Part shown: positions 17,342-25,484 of the stretch, one piece after another
How the letters are laid out: each line of letters opens with the position of its first letter
Numbering within the stretch: position 1 is the first letter of the stretch
Assembly: GCF_016907895.1 (NCBI RefSeq)
Contig: NZ_JAFBCV010000011.1
Location: 1-64,000 of the forward strand
Length of the DNA: 64,000 bases
From: Shouchella xiaoxiensis
GTDB lineage: Bacteria; Bacillota; Bacilli; Bacillales; Bacillaceae_D
Direction of reading: 5' to 3'
Program-made: the position numbers and the translations under genes
Notes under the pieces: generated by a model
Database searches by the model: none
Told to the model about the DNA's origin: nothing
Seen by the model: only the letters and a program-made list of their open reading frames with translations

Positions 17342-17508
17342 ATGCTTGTTCCTCTTTTCTTTATTTGCTTATCTATTCCTTGTTAGAGATCCCATTAAAC
17401 GTAGACTTATATTTTTAGAGAGTATTTGATATTCTAACAAGGTACTTGTTATTCCTGCTTAGATATAGAAGAACGATCCTTAACGCTTGTAAAGAAAGGA
17501 AGATTAGT

Positions 17509-18411
17509 ATGAGATACATCGATAATCTATATGGTATTCCAATTCGTTACACTGATCAGATAACAGATCGCGTCCAGCTACTAACAAGTAGTCAAGGTCT
17601 ATACATATTAAAAAAACATCCTAATTCATTAAAAGCAAAACAAGAGGCCGAGCTGTTACACTTCCTTCACACTAGAGGCCTTTCCGTACCACTTCCACTA
17701 GAAACCAGGCATCGTTCTTACGTTTTCACGCAAGAAAATAGCTACTATACACTTAAATCTTACCTGCCAGGTTCACCCCTACCAATGACCGATTTACTCT
17801 CAAAACCAGATTTGATGTCGATTGTTGGCTCAGAGTTAGCCACTTTACACGATCACTTCTTAGATAAAGAAGCGAACCTTTTTCGAAAGCGACATCTCAT
17901 TCAATCATTGTTCTCGAATGTCATTCCTTTTTTGGAAGCTCATGAGATAGCACTTGATGTCGTTTCTGTTCTAAGACACCATGAAATGGAGATAAAAGAA
18001 ACGTTCTCCTCTCTTCCTGTCCAACTTATCCATCGAGATCTCCATTTTAATCATTTTCTTTTTCATCATAACCAGTTTTCTGGAATGATTGATTTTGAAC
18101 ATGTGGAAGAGAATATTCGGCTCTTTGACCCTTGTTACTTTGCGACCAGTTTTCTAAACGAGATATACGCCGACCCGAACTTACGAAGCGACTGGATACC
18201 AGCCATACAAACAATGTTTCTTTCGTACCATCGAAAAAATCCCCTCACACATGCTGAGCGTAAATCCATTGGTTTTACGATGCTGGGAATTGAAGCCATC
18301 TTTATCGCCTTTTTTAGCCATGACCTTGACCTTGTTGAGAAAAACCGTTCGATGTTTTTCTGGATTTATAACAATAAACAGGAGATTGATCGTTTGCTTC
18401 ATCTGCGGTAA
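17509..18411 (+). CDS. Aminoglycoside phosphotransferase (APH)-fold kinase
   Basis: The 300-residue protein has the catalytic loop LIHRDLHFNHFLF (HxDxxxxN, Brenner motif) followed by the metal-binding SGMIDFEHV. The N-lobe Lys is probably in YILKKHP. This fold covers antibiotic kinases, choline/homoserine-type kinases and the Bacillus CotS/YutH spore group. The start YIDNLYGIP and overall length fit such housekeeping kinases better than a resistance gene. The ATG at 17509 has AAAGGAAG upstream. Substrate unknown. Confidence 0.78.
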   Translation: MRYIDNLYGIPIRYTDQITDRVQLLTSSQGLYILKKHPNSLKAKQEAELLHFLHTRGLSVPLPLETRHRSYVFTQENSYYTLKSYLPGSPLPMTDLLSKPDLMSIVGSELATLHDHFLDKEANLFRKRHLIQSLFSNVIPFLEAHEIALDVVSVLRHHEMEIKETFSSLPVQLIHRDLHFNHFLFHHNQFSGMIDFEHVEENIRLFDPCYFATSFLNEIYADPNLRSDWIPAIQTMFLSYHRKNPLTHAERKSIGFTMLGIEAIFIAFFSHDLDLVEKNRSMFFWIYNNKQEIDRLLHLR

Positions 18412-18436
18412 GAACAAAAGAGCGTTGATACCCGGC

Positions 18437-18470
18437 AAAAATCCGTCAGAATAACATCTGACGGATTTTT
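18437..18470. terminator. Bidirectional terminator
   Basis: AAAATCCGTCAGA / TCTGACGGATTTTT between the convergent APH-fold and HPr-like genes. Confidence 0.85.
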
Positions 18471-18487
18471 ATTTTTTCTAATGACCC

Positions 18488-18748
18488 TTACGATGTGCGG
18501 TCTCCTTCCAAAAGAGCACTTAACTGTTTTAATGCTTCTTCTTCATCATCACCTGTAGCTGTTAAGGTGACTTCATCACCAGCATGGAGTACAATGCTCA
18601 TTAACCCTAAAATACTCTTAGCGTTAATAACTGAGAATCCTTTTTTTAAATGCACATCCGATTTAAACTGACTTGCTTCATGAACAAATGCACCTGCTGT
18701 TTTGGCGTGCAAGCCCTCTGTTAATCCAATCTGAATGATTTTTTCCAT
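18488..18748 (-). CDS. HPr-family phosphocarrier paralogue with altered active site
   Basis: The 86-residue protein has the HPr fold. The His active-site motif reads GLHAKTA (His14 kept; usual HPr is GLHARPA, so Arg17 and Pro18 are Lys and Thr), and the HPrK site INAKSILGLMS keeps the regulatory Ser45. It is alone, not with ptsI, so it is not the main ptsH; Crh has Gln in place of His, so it is not a classical Crh either. It may act in carbon regulation through Ser phosphorylation. GGAGGG precedes the ATG. Confidence 0.82.
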   Translation of the reverse strand: MEKIIQIGLTEGLHAKTAGAFVHEASQFKSDVHLKKGFSVINAKSILGLMSIVLHAGDEVTLTATGDDEEEALKQLSALLEGDRTS

Positions 18749-18819
18749 ATTGAACCCTCCTTTGTTTGCCTTTCATATATATGCAGGAAATCAGAAGACA
18801 TGAAACTTCTTTAAAAAAG

Positions 18820-18848
18820 TCATTTCAATCACATACGCTACATACAAT
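18820..18848 (+). promoter_or_regulatory. Candidate sigma-E promoter
   Basis: -10 CATACAAT (18841-18848) is a full match to the sigma-E consensus. -35 TCATTTC (18820-18826) matches five of seven of KMATATT, with the canonical 14-base spacing. It would drive the membrane gene at 18878 in the mother cell. Confidence 0.5.
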
Positions 18849-18877
18849 TAAATGAATGGACAAGGAGGGTGGAAATT

Positions 18878-19549
18878 TTGACTGAGAATCATTTACTTGC
18901 TCATATTCAGGCAGTTAAACCGCTCGTCGCGACGTTAAACCGGACTGATACTGAATGTAATCAATTAGAGAATAAAATGAAAGGACTAGAACATGGACGC
19001 TTACGAAGTCTGTATCATTACAACTATTTAAATAGCCTCTTTGCACTCGTAATCGTTGTTTATTTTTTTGTTTTTCATCTTATCTTCGGCGACATGCTTG
19101 TTTCAACGTATCATACCTTACTCTTTTTCGATTCATTTGTACTTACGTTCTTTTTAGTGTTTTGCTTATTTCTTGCTGTTCCGTTAAGTCTTTACTTCCT
19201 TCTCATCTACGGGATTAATACTCTTATTAAAAAGACGAGCACTCATCAGAGTAAGTTGCAGCATGTTCGCTCGGCGTTAGCTGAAGCAACTTCTTATAGA
19301 AAAGCAACAAAACAAGAATTGCATGAGCTCACGGATATTCCAGCCTACTATTTAAAGCCTTATTCCATTGAAAAATTTGAGACCTACTTTAAACACCAAC
19401 GAGCAGATTCCCTAAAAGAAGCGATTAACTTATTTGAAACAGAGAAAAGTTTTTTACTTCATCAATATACATTGTTTCGCTTTCACGGTGAAAAGAGACT
19501 TTATCAATCCTATGAACAAGCTGTACGATTTGAGAAGCAGACGCTTTAA
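18878..19549 (+). CDS. Membrane protein, 223 residues, unknown (possibly sporulation)
   Basis: Not recognised. The protein has a coiled-coil-like N-terminus (to about residue 50), two long hydrophobic segments (about 55-80 and 88-115) with a short loop, and a charged helical C-terminal half. I take the TTG at 18878, since AGGAGG (18863-18868) would touch the alternative GTG at 18869. A sigma-E-type promoter upstream suggests expression in the sporulating mother cell. Its last four bases overlap the convergent VanZ gene. Confidence 0.7.
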   Translation: MTENHLLAHIQAVKPLVATLNRTDTECNQLENKMKGLEHGRLRSLYHYNYLNSLFALVIVVYFFVFHLIFGDMLVSTYHTLLFFDSFVLTFFLVFCLFLAVPLSLYFLLIYGINTLIKKTSTHQSKLQHVRSALAEATSYRKATKQELHELTDIPAYYLKPYSIEKFETYFKHQRADSLKEAINLFETEKSFLLHQYTLFRFHGEKRLYQSYEQAVRFEKQTL

Positions 19550-19565
19550 GCCTGCTTCTTTTTTT
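19533..19565 (+). terminator. Terminator inside the 3' end of the convergent VanZ gene
   Basis: AGAAGCAG (19533-19540) pairs with CTGCTTCT (19552-19559), followed by T7. It spans the stop codons of both converging genes. Confidence 0.75.
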
Positions 19566-20106
19566 GGTTTCTTTGCATTCTGGTCTCGGCGGTTTGAGCT
19601 TCAACTCGCTTCACTTGTATAAATCTTCTGTGTAAAATCCAGAAAGCTATAAGAACGATTCCTGTCAGCCCGCCTAGACTATCTAACACGATATCTTCCA
19701 CTAATGGTGTTCGTCCCGGAGTCAAAGATTGGCGGTATTCATCCACTACGGCGTAGATGAAAACGAAACCTGCCGCGACAATCATCGCCATCCTAAGCTT
19801 GATTTTGTAAGCAATTAAGCGGCAAACAAGCGCTCCAATTAGCAGGAAAGCAAAGAAATGAGCTGCTTTTCTTAAAAAAAACTCAAGAAAGGATTCAACA
19901 CTCATATAGGCTAGTCCAATTTGTTGATTTCCATAGAAAAAAGAGTAGTTTGCTAAACGAGTCTGTTCCAACCACGATAATGGCAAATGACTTAAATAAC
20001 TGCGTATGTCTTGGTTTGCGTAAGGCGTTGAACTTGAGAATGCAATAAACCCAACAACACAAACAAGTATGCTAAACAATAGACCTATTTTTATTGTACG
20101 TGTCAC
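19546..20106 (-). CDS. VanZ-family membrane protein
   Basis: The 186-residue protein has an N-terminal membrane helix, further helices, and the VanZ signature YAVVDEYRQSLTPGRTPLVEDIVLDSLGG followed by a last helix and a basic tail. The family is named after the teicoplanin-resistance protein; most members have unknown envelope roles. Nothing suggests a glycopeptide-resistance cluster here. Confidence 0.85.
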   Translation of the reverse strand: MTRTIKIGLLFSILVCVVGFIAFSSSTPYANQDIRSYLSHLPLSWLEQTRLANYSFFYGNQQIGLAYMSVESFLEFFLRKAAHFFAFLLIGALVCRLIAYKIKLRMAMIVAAGFVFIYAVVDEYRQSLTPGRTPLVEDIVLDSLGGLTGIVLIAFWILHRRFIQVKRVEAQTAETRMQRNQKKKQA

Positions 20107-20180
20107 GGCTCCACCTACACCTTTCGTAATTACAGCCTATTATAACTGAAACAATGTGGAAATAGTGCGTATGTCTAACA

Positions 20181-20225
20181 GACAAAAGCCCCCTTACTGT
20201 TCTTGAGCAAGGGGTTACTTTTGTC
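20181..20225 (-). terminator. Terminator of the rfbACBD operon
   Basis: Nested stems GACAAAAG / CTTTTGTC (20181-20188, 20218-20225) and CCCCTT / AAGGGG (20190-20195, 20209-20214). The structure includes the rfbD stop codon. Confidence 0.65.
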
Positions 20226-21066
20226 TTTTTTCTACTTTTAAATAAGTAAGAAGGGCATCACGCCAATGACGCATCTCTTTAAATCCATTTAGTTTTAAAC
20301 TTTGATGAGCAAAAGCAGAATAGGCGGGACGAGGTGCTAAGCTAGGAAATTCTTCCGTTGTACACGGAATAACAGAGATTGGCTGTTTCGTATAGGAAAA
20401 AATAGCTTCTGCAAATTCATGCCAGCTGCAAGCTCCACTGTTCGAAATATGATACACACCAAAACAGTTTGACTTTATTAAGCTAAGAATAGCTTCAGCT
20501 AAATCCTCTGCATAGGTTGGTGAGCCTATTTGATCAGCAACAACTTTCAATTGCTCCTTCTCGTCTCCAAGTCGCATCATTGTTTTTACAAAGTTTTTTC
20601 CTTGATGACCAAACACCCAAGACGTTCTAACAATAAAAAACCGGGAGTGCAGGTCTCTCACATACGTTTCTCCAGCTAATTTTGATCGCCCGTAGACGCC
20701 AATAGGGGCTGTCATCGTCCACTCATCTATCGGCGCTTTGGCCTGACCATCAAAAACATAGTCTGTACTGATATACACGAATTTCGCCTGAATTGCTTCT
20801 GCAGCAAAAACTAGATTACGCGTCCCTACCGCATTTACTTGGTATGTTGTGTCCACTTCAACTTCAGCTTGATCGACGTGCGTGTATGCAGCGCAGTGAA
20901 TGACAACATCAGGTTGCTCTCGAAATAGCATAGACTCTACTAGAGCACTATTCGTTATATCGAGCTCGTCTCTACTGTAAGCTAAGACTTCCATCCCAGC
21001 GCTAGAAGCACATCTTACAACAGCAGACCCTAACTGTCCCTTAGCTCCAGTTACGAGTATTCTCAT
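20215..21066 (-). CDS. rfbD: dTDP-4-dehydrorhamnose reductase
   Basis: Last step of dTDP-L-rhamnose synthesis: NADPH reduction of the 4-keto group. The 283-residue SDR has the Gly-rich VTGAKGQLGSAV at the start, STDYVFDG, and the YGRSKLAGE catalytic Tyr/Lys pair (YxxxK). It overlaps the end of rfbB by four bases (ATGA), showing translational coupling. Last gene of the operon rfbA-rfbC-rfbB-rfbD. Confidence 0.94.
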   Translation of the reverse strand: MRILVTGAKGQLGSAVVRCASSAGMEVLAYSRDELDITNSALVESMLFREQPDVVIHCAAYTHVDQAEVEVDTTYQVNAVGTRNLVFAAEAIQAKFVYISTDYVFDGQAKAPIDEWTMTAPIGVYGRSKLAGETYVRDLHSRFFIVRTSWVFGHQGKNFVKTMMRLGDEKEQLKVVADQIGSPTYAEDLAEAILSLIKSNCFGVYHISNSGACSWHEFAEAIFSYTKQPISVIPCTTEEFPSLAPRPAYSAFAHQSLKLNGFKEMRHWRDALLTYLKVEKRQK

Positions 21067-22046
21067 TCCGCTCTCCGCCTGTACTCACCAGAAAGAACTC
21101 GCTGCCACCATTCTTTTTCTTGAATGTACCAATCAATGACTTCGACAATCCCTTCTTCAAAAGCATAATCCGCTTTCCAGCCTAATTCTGATTCGATTTT
21201 GCTCGCGTCAATTGCATAGCGCCGGTCGTGACCTAATCGATCACCTACAAATTGAATAAGAGATTTGGACACACCAAGAGTCTGTACAATTCGTTCGACA
21301 ATTTCTATATTCGTGCGCTCATTTTGACCACCTATATTATAAACCTCTCCTGGCTTGCCTTTCCGCAAGACTAGGTTAATTGCTTTACAATGATCATCCA
21401 CATGGAGCCAATCACGAACATGCAAACCATCTCCATAAACAGGTAGCGTCTTATTTTGCAGCGCATTCGTAATCATGAGTGGTATTAGTTTTTCTGGAAA
21501 GTGATACGGTCCATAGTTGTTCGAACATCTTGTAATGTTGACATCAAGTCCATATGTTTCATGGTAAGCACGAGCAAGTAAATCAGCCCCTGCTTTGCTG
21601 GCGGAATAAGGGCTATTCGGAGCGAGTGGCGAGAGTTCCGTGAAGTACCCACTTGTACCAAGGGAGCCATAAACTTCGTCGGTTGATACTTGAATAAATT
21701 TATGAATTCCGTGTTCCTTTGCTGCATTTAATAAGGTTTGAGTGCCAACAACATTTGTTTTAACAAACACATCAGCACCATTAATGCTGCGATCAACGTG
21801 AGATTCAGCAGCGAAGTGAATAATTGCTTCTATTTTATAGTCCGCTAATGTAGATTTGACTAAAGATTCATCACAAATATCGCCGTGAATAAACGTATAC
21901 GCAGGAACTGAATTTAAGTTCTCTAAATTTCCTGCGTATGTTAATTTATCAAGTACATAAAGGTCATCTTCAGAGTGACGTTTTGCCAGAAAGCGCACAA
22001 AAGCACTTCCAATAAAACCCGCTCCACCTGTTATTAAAAGTTTCAT
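21063..22046 (-). CDS. rfbB: dTDP-glucose 4,6-dehydratase
   Basis: Converts dTDP-glucose to dTDP-4-keto-6-deoxyglucose with bound NAD. The 327-residue extended SDR starts with LLITGGAGFIGSAFVRF and has HFAAESHVDRSI, STDEVYGSLG and YSASKAGAD (catalytic Tyr and Lys), then RCSNNYGPYHFPEKLIP, all typical for RfbB/RmlB. GGAGGAAAG precedes the ATG. It lies 14 bases after rfbC. Confidence 0.95.
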   Translation of the reverse strand: MKLLITGGAGFIGSAFVRFLAKRHSEDDLYVLDKLTYAGNLENLNSVPAYTFIHGDICDESLVKSTLADYKIEAIIHFAAESHVDRSINGADVFVKTNVVGTQTLLNAAKEHGIHKFIQVSTDEVYGSLGTSGYFTELSPLAPNSPYSASKAGADLLARAYHETYGLDVNITRCSNNYGPYHFPEKLIPLMITNALQNKTLPVYGDGLHVRDWLHVDDHCKAINLVLRKGKPGEVYNIGGQNERTNIEIVERIVQTLGVSKSLIQFVGDRLGHDRRYAIDASKIESELGWKADYAFEEGIVEVIDWYIQEKEWWQRVLSGEYRRRAE

Positions 22047-22059
22047 TGCTTTCCTCCAA

Positions 22060-22605
22060 TTAAAAATTCATTTCCGCTTGATGAAATAAAGGATGTACCC
22101 GGTCCTTCTTCGATAAAGTCGGCGCATAAGCGGGCCAGTCTATCGCAAGCTCAGGGTCGTTCCAGCGAATACCGCGATCATTTTTTGGTGAGTAAGCGTT
22201 ATCTACTTTATACGCTACGATTGTATCTGGAACAAGTGTACAGAAACCGTGGGCAAATCCTTTGGGAACGACGAGTTGCGTTTGGTTTTCCGCACTTAGA
22301 ATAACACCTACCCACTCTTTGTACGTCGGCGAATCTTTTCGGATATCCACTGCTACATCATAGATCGCCCCAGCAGCACAGCGCACGATTTTCGTCTGCG
22401 CATCTGGAGCCAATTGGTAATGAAGCCCTCGAATCGTTCCAGCTTGCTTGGATAGCGATTGATTATCTTGAATAAATTTTGAATCAACTCCAACTCGCTC
22501 GAATTGTTCTTGATTAAACGTTTCAACAAAATAACCACGATCATCACCGTATATTCTTGGTTGAAGTATGACAACTCCTGCTAATTTCGTTTTTTTGATC
22601 TCCAA
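22060..22605 (-). CDS. rfbC: dTDP-4-dehydrorhamnose 3,5-epimerase
   Basis: Double epimerisation at C3 and C5 of the keto sugar. The 181-residue cupin has DDRGYFVETFNQEQF, DNQSLSKQAGTIRGLHYQ with the catalytic His, GAIYDVAVDIRKDSPTY and PKGFAHGFCTL, as in RmlC. It lies five bases after rfbA, in the same operon. Confidence 0.95.
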   Translation of the reverse strand: MEIKKTKLAGVVILQPRIYGDDRGYFVETFNQEQFERVGVDSKFIQDNQSLSKQAGTIRGLHYQLAPDAQTKIVRCAAGAIYDVAVDIRKDSPTYKEWVGVILSAENQTQLVVPKGFAHGFCTLVPDTIVAYKVDNAYSPKNDRGIRWNDPELAIDWPAYAPTLSKKDRVHPLFHQAEMNF

Positions 22606-22610
22606 TGACG

Positions 22611-23483
22611 TTAACTCCTTTGCTCGGCAATTCGTATTAAATATGCACCATACTCATTCTTTTTCAGTGGTTGGGCAAGTTCTTGGAGCTTCTCAGCAGA
22701 GATATATCCCATCCGATAAGCAATTTCTTCAATACAGGCGATTTTTAAGCTTTGTCTTTTTTCAACCGTCTGGATGAACTGCGATGCTTCAAGAAGTGAT
22801 TCATGCGTTCCTGTGTCTAACCAAGCAATTCCTCTTCCAAGTTTCTTTACATGAAGTTTACCTTGTTCTAAGTAAACACGGTTAATGTCCGTTATCTCTA
22901 ATTCGCCCCGAGGAGAAGGCTTTAGCCCTTTAGCAATTTCCACCACTTGATTGTCATAGAAGTAAAGTCCCGTTACTGCATAATTTGATTTTGGTTTCGC
23001 AGGTTTTTCTTCAATAGAATTAACTCTCCCCTGTTCATTAAAATCAACAACACCAAAGCGCTCCGGGTCTTTCACATAATACCCAAACACGGTTGCTCCA
23101 TCGTTCGATTGAATGGACTCTTTTAATAGTTCAGGAAGCCCGTGACCATAAAATAAATTATCGCCAAGAATTAATGCCACGTCTGATGTGCCAATAAAGT
23201 TCTCCCCAATTAGAAAAGCTTGAGCAAGTCCGCCAGGTTCTGGTTGGACTGCATACTCCAATTGAATGCCAAGTTCTTTTCCATTTCCTAACACTTGCTC
23301 ATAACGTTCTGTATCCTCCGGAGTCGAGATAATCAGAAATTCTTTGATTCCCGTTAACATCAGCAAAGACAACGTATAATAAATCATTGGTTTGTCATAA
23401 ATAGGGAGCAATTGCTTCGATATTGCTCTTGTAATTGGATATAACCTCGTTCCACTTCCTCCTGCAAGAATGATACCCTTCAA
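22611..23483 (-). CDS. rfbA: Glucose-1-phosphate thymidylyltransferase
   Basis: First committed step: dTTP plus glucose-1-phosphate to dTDP-glucose. The protein (about 290 residues) has the nucleotidyltransferase signature [17 protein letters not shown], then [26 protein letters not shown] and [11 protein letters not shown] choose TTG at 23483, which gives the family's usual M-K-G-I start with GGGAGGTGG upstream; the GTG at 23495 is too close to that site. A hairpin with a U-tract lies in the leader. Confidence 0.93.
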   Translation of the reverse strand: MKGIILAGGSGTRLYPITRAISKQLLPIYDKPMIYYTLSLLMLTGIKEFLIISTPEDTERYEQVLGNGKELGIQLEYAVQPEPGGLAQAFLIGENFIGTSDVALILGDNLFYGHGLPELLKESIQSNDGATVFGYYVKDPERFGVVDFNEQGRVNSIEEKPAKPKSNYAVTGLYFYDNQVVEIAKGLKPSPRGELEITDINRVYLEQGKLHVKKLGRGIAWLDTGTHESLLEASQFIQTVEKRQSLKIACIEEIAYRMGYISAEKLQELAQPLKKNEYGAYLIRIAEQRS

Positions 23484-23534
23484 GTGAAACACCACCTCCC
23501 ATTGAAAAGTACATATACATGTAATCTATGCGCC

Positions 23535-23563
23535 AAAATAAAAAACCTGCATCTTTTATGCAG
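23535..23563 (-). terminator. Leader hairpin with U-tract upstream of rfbA (possible attenuator)
   Basis: On the minus strand CTGCAT, loop AAAAG, ATGCAG, then GTTTTTTATTTT. It has the form of an intrinsic terminator but lies about 50 bases upstream of the rfbA start, separate from the terminator of the preceding operon at 23614-23643. Confidence 0.55.
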
Positions 23564-23613
23564 ATTCTTTCGTTAATGTCTTCTAGCAGATCTCTCACTA
23601 TATCAAGCAAAAG

Positions 23614-23643
23614 AAAATACCGTTCGCATGCGAACGGTATTTT
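23614..23643. terminator. Terminator of the sugar ABC transporter operon
   Basis: A perfect 15-bp palindrome AAAATACCGTTCGCA / TGCGAACGGTATTTT just after the last permease gene. Confidence 0.85.
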
Positions 23644-23644
23644 T

Positions 23645-24460
23645 TCACCCTTTTACTGAACCAGCGAGAAGACCACGAACAAAATATTTTCCTAAAAAAA
23701 TATAAACAAGTAAAGTTGGTAAAGCAGCAAGGAGCGCACCTGCCATTTGTACATTCCACTGAACAATCTGACTACCAGACAAGTTCTGTAACGCCACCAT
23801 AATTGGTTGATTTCCAGAATTCGTGATCGTTACAGCAAAGAGAAATTCATTCCATATGTTTGTAAACTGCCATATTGCAACGACCACAAAGCCCGTAATG
23901 GAGAGCGGTAGAATAATTCTGCGAAAGATCCCTAAAAAACTCGCTCCGTCTACCTTGGCTGCCTCAATCATTGTATCTGGAATGTTCGCATAAAAATTAC
24001 GAAACATTAATGTGGTAATCGGTAGCCCATAGACAACATGAGCAAGAATTAAGCCCGGAATCGTATTGTATAAATCGATCGTTCTTAAAAATTGAATAAG
24101 CGGAATTAGAATGCTTTGGTATGGGATAAACATCCCAAAAAGCATACAGGTAAAAATAATTTCCGACCCTTTAAATCGCCATTTTGATAACACATATCCA
24201 TTCATCGCACCGAGAAGTGCGGACAGAATGGTGGCTGGAATAACGAGGTACAGCGTGTTCACAAAATTAGGAGCTAGCGCATTAAATGCCTGCACATAAC
24301 TTGAAAAATCAAGCGCTGATGGCAGCGTCCACATTGCGCTTAACGATACTTCATCCAGTGGCTTAACACTCGTTATTAAAATAACGTAAACCGGCGAGAG
24401 AAAGAAGATCGCTAGTGCAAATAAAACGATATATTTTGATACTTGGCTTAACTGACGCAT
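23645..24460 (-). CDS. Sugar ABC transporter permease (CUT1, MalG type)
   Basis: One of two membrane subunits of a carbohydrate importer. The 271-residue protein has six membrane segments and the cytoplasmic EAA loop MIEAAKVDGASFLGIFRRIILPLS that docks the ATPase; the C-terminus FVRGLLAGSVKG is typical of the family. It overlaps the partner permease by one base (TAATG type). No ATPase gene is present, so a shared MsmX-type ATPase is likely. Confidence 0.9.
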   Translation of the reverse strand: MRQLSQVSKYIVLFALAIFFLSPVYVILITSVKPLDEVSLSAMWTLPSALDFSSYVQAFNALAPNFVNTLYLVIPATILSALLGAMNGYVLSKWRFKGSEIIFTCMLFGMFIPYQSILIPLIQFLRTIDLYNTIPGLILAHVVYGLPITTLMFRNFYANIPDTMIEAAKVDGASFLGIFRRIILPLSITGFVVVAIWQFTNIWNEFLFAVTITNSGNQPIMVALQNLSGSQIVQWNVQMAGALLAALPTLLVYIFLGKYFVRGLLAGSVKG

Positions 24461-25428
24461 TATCCTTCCCTCCTTTTATTATTCCATAAGTAAGGGACGA
24501 TAAATAAAGCGACAAATACGAGCATAATCATAGCAATTGCCGCACCTTGACCATAATAATTTCCTCTAAACGTTGTCTCGAACATATACAACCCTGGAAC
24601 ATCTGTAACAAAATTTGCTCCTGGTCCGGTCATTGCATAAACGAGGTCAAATATTTTCAGCGAAATATGAGCCATAATAATGATGACGCTTAATGTTATC
24701 GGCCGAAGCATTGGAATGACGATCTTTCTGTAAATTTGACTTTCCGTTGCTCCGTCTACTCTAGCCGCTTCCCTTAGTTCATCGGGAATACCCCTTAATC
24801 CAGCCAAGTACATCGCAAGTGAAAACCCGGTCATCTGCCAGATCGCTGCAAGCACCACAGCTAAAATAGCAACAGGAACACCAAATTCTATTTCTCCCCA
24901 CTGAAAACCTCCCAGAATGGTTGTATCGGTGTACCATAGTGGCTGTATATTAAAAAACGCCAAAAAATCATTGAATCCAGTTGAAGGATTTAACAACCAC
25001 TGCCAAATAACACCTGTTACAACAAAAGAAAGCGCCATCGGAAAAAGAAAGATGTTCCTAAAGAAACCTTCTCCCAAAAGCTTCTTATCGAGCATTATGG
25101 CAATTCCTAAGCCTAAAATAATAACACCTGCGATAAAGAATAGAGTAAAAAACAGCGTGTTGCGTAAACCAGATTGAAACCGAAAATCTTCAAATAATCT
25201 CGTATAGTTTGATAAGCCGGCAAACGAAAAATCCGGAGCTAATGTGTTCCAGTTACTAAGCGATACGTATCCGGTCCAGCTAATGAAGCCATATACAAAG
25301 ATTCCAATTAAGATAAGCGATGGCAACAGGAAAGCAATAGCTGTCCACTGATCTGTTGATCGTCGCTTTTTCTTTTTAGGTTTAAAGACAACCTCTTGCT
25401 CTGCAAGTGACGATTCATTGGCTTTCAC
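24460..25428 (-). CDS. Sugar ABC transporter permease (CUT1, MalF type)
   Basis: Partner membrane subunit, 322 residues. It has a basic cytoplasmic N-terminus (KPKKKKRR), six membrane segments, and the EAA loop LREAARVDGATESQIYRKIVIPML. GGAGGAG precedes the ATG. It follows the binding-protein gene across a 56-base gap that holds an intercistronic terminator. Confidence 0.9.
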   Translation of the reverse strand: MKANESSLAEQEVVFKPKKKKRRSTDQWTAIAFLLPSLILIGIFVYGFISWTGYVSLSNWNTLAPDFSFAGLSNYTRLFEDFRFQSGLRNTLFFTLFFIAGVIILGLGIAIMLDKKLLGEGFFRNIFLFPMALSFVVTGVIWQWLLNPSTGFNDFLAFFNIQPLWYTDTTILGGFQWGEIEFGVPVAILAVVLAAIWQMTGFSLAMYLAGLRGIPDELREAARVDGATESQIYRKIVIPMLRPITLSVIIIMAHISLKIFDLVYAMTGPGANFVTDVPGLYMFETTFRGNYYGQGAAIAMIMLVFVALFIVPYLWNNKRREG

Positions 25429-25445
25429 TTGAGACTCCTCCTTTA

Positions 25446-25476
25446 GAAAAAACGGCCTGGCACTTACACCAGACCG
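25446..25476 (-). terminator. Intercistronic terminator between binding-protein and permease genes
   Basis: On the minus strand CGGUCUGG (25469-25476), loop of 8, CCAGGCCG (25453-25460), then U6-7. The permease ribosome binding site follows at once. It should let only part of the transcripts through, so more binding protein than permease is made. Confidence 0.75.
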
Positions 25477-25484
25477 TCTCTTGT

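Noticed and set aside
17509-18411. Aminoglycoside resistance kinase
   Set aside because: Only the general APH fold motifs are present; context and sequence fit a metabolic or spore-related kinase.
19546-20106. VanZ as part of a glycopeptide resistance cluster
   Set aside because: No vanHAX or vanRS genes are nearby; VanZ-like proteins are common in Bacilli.
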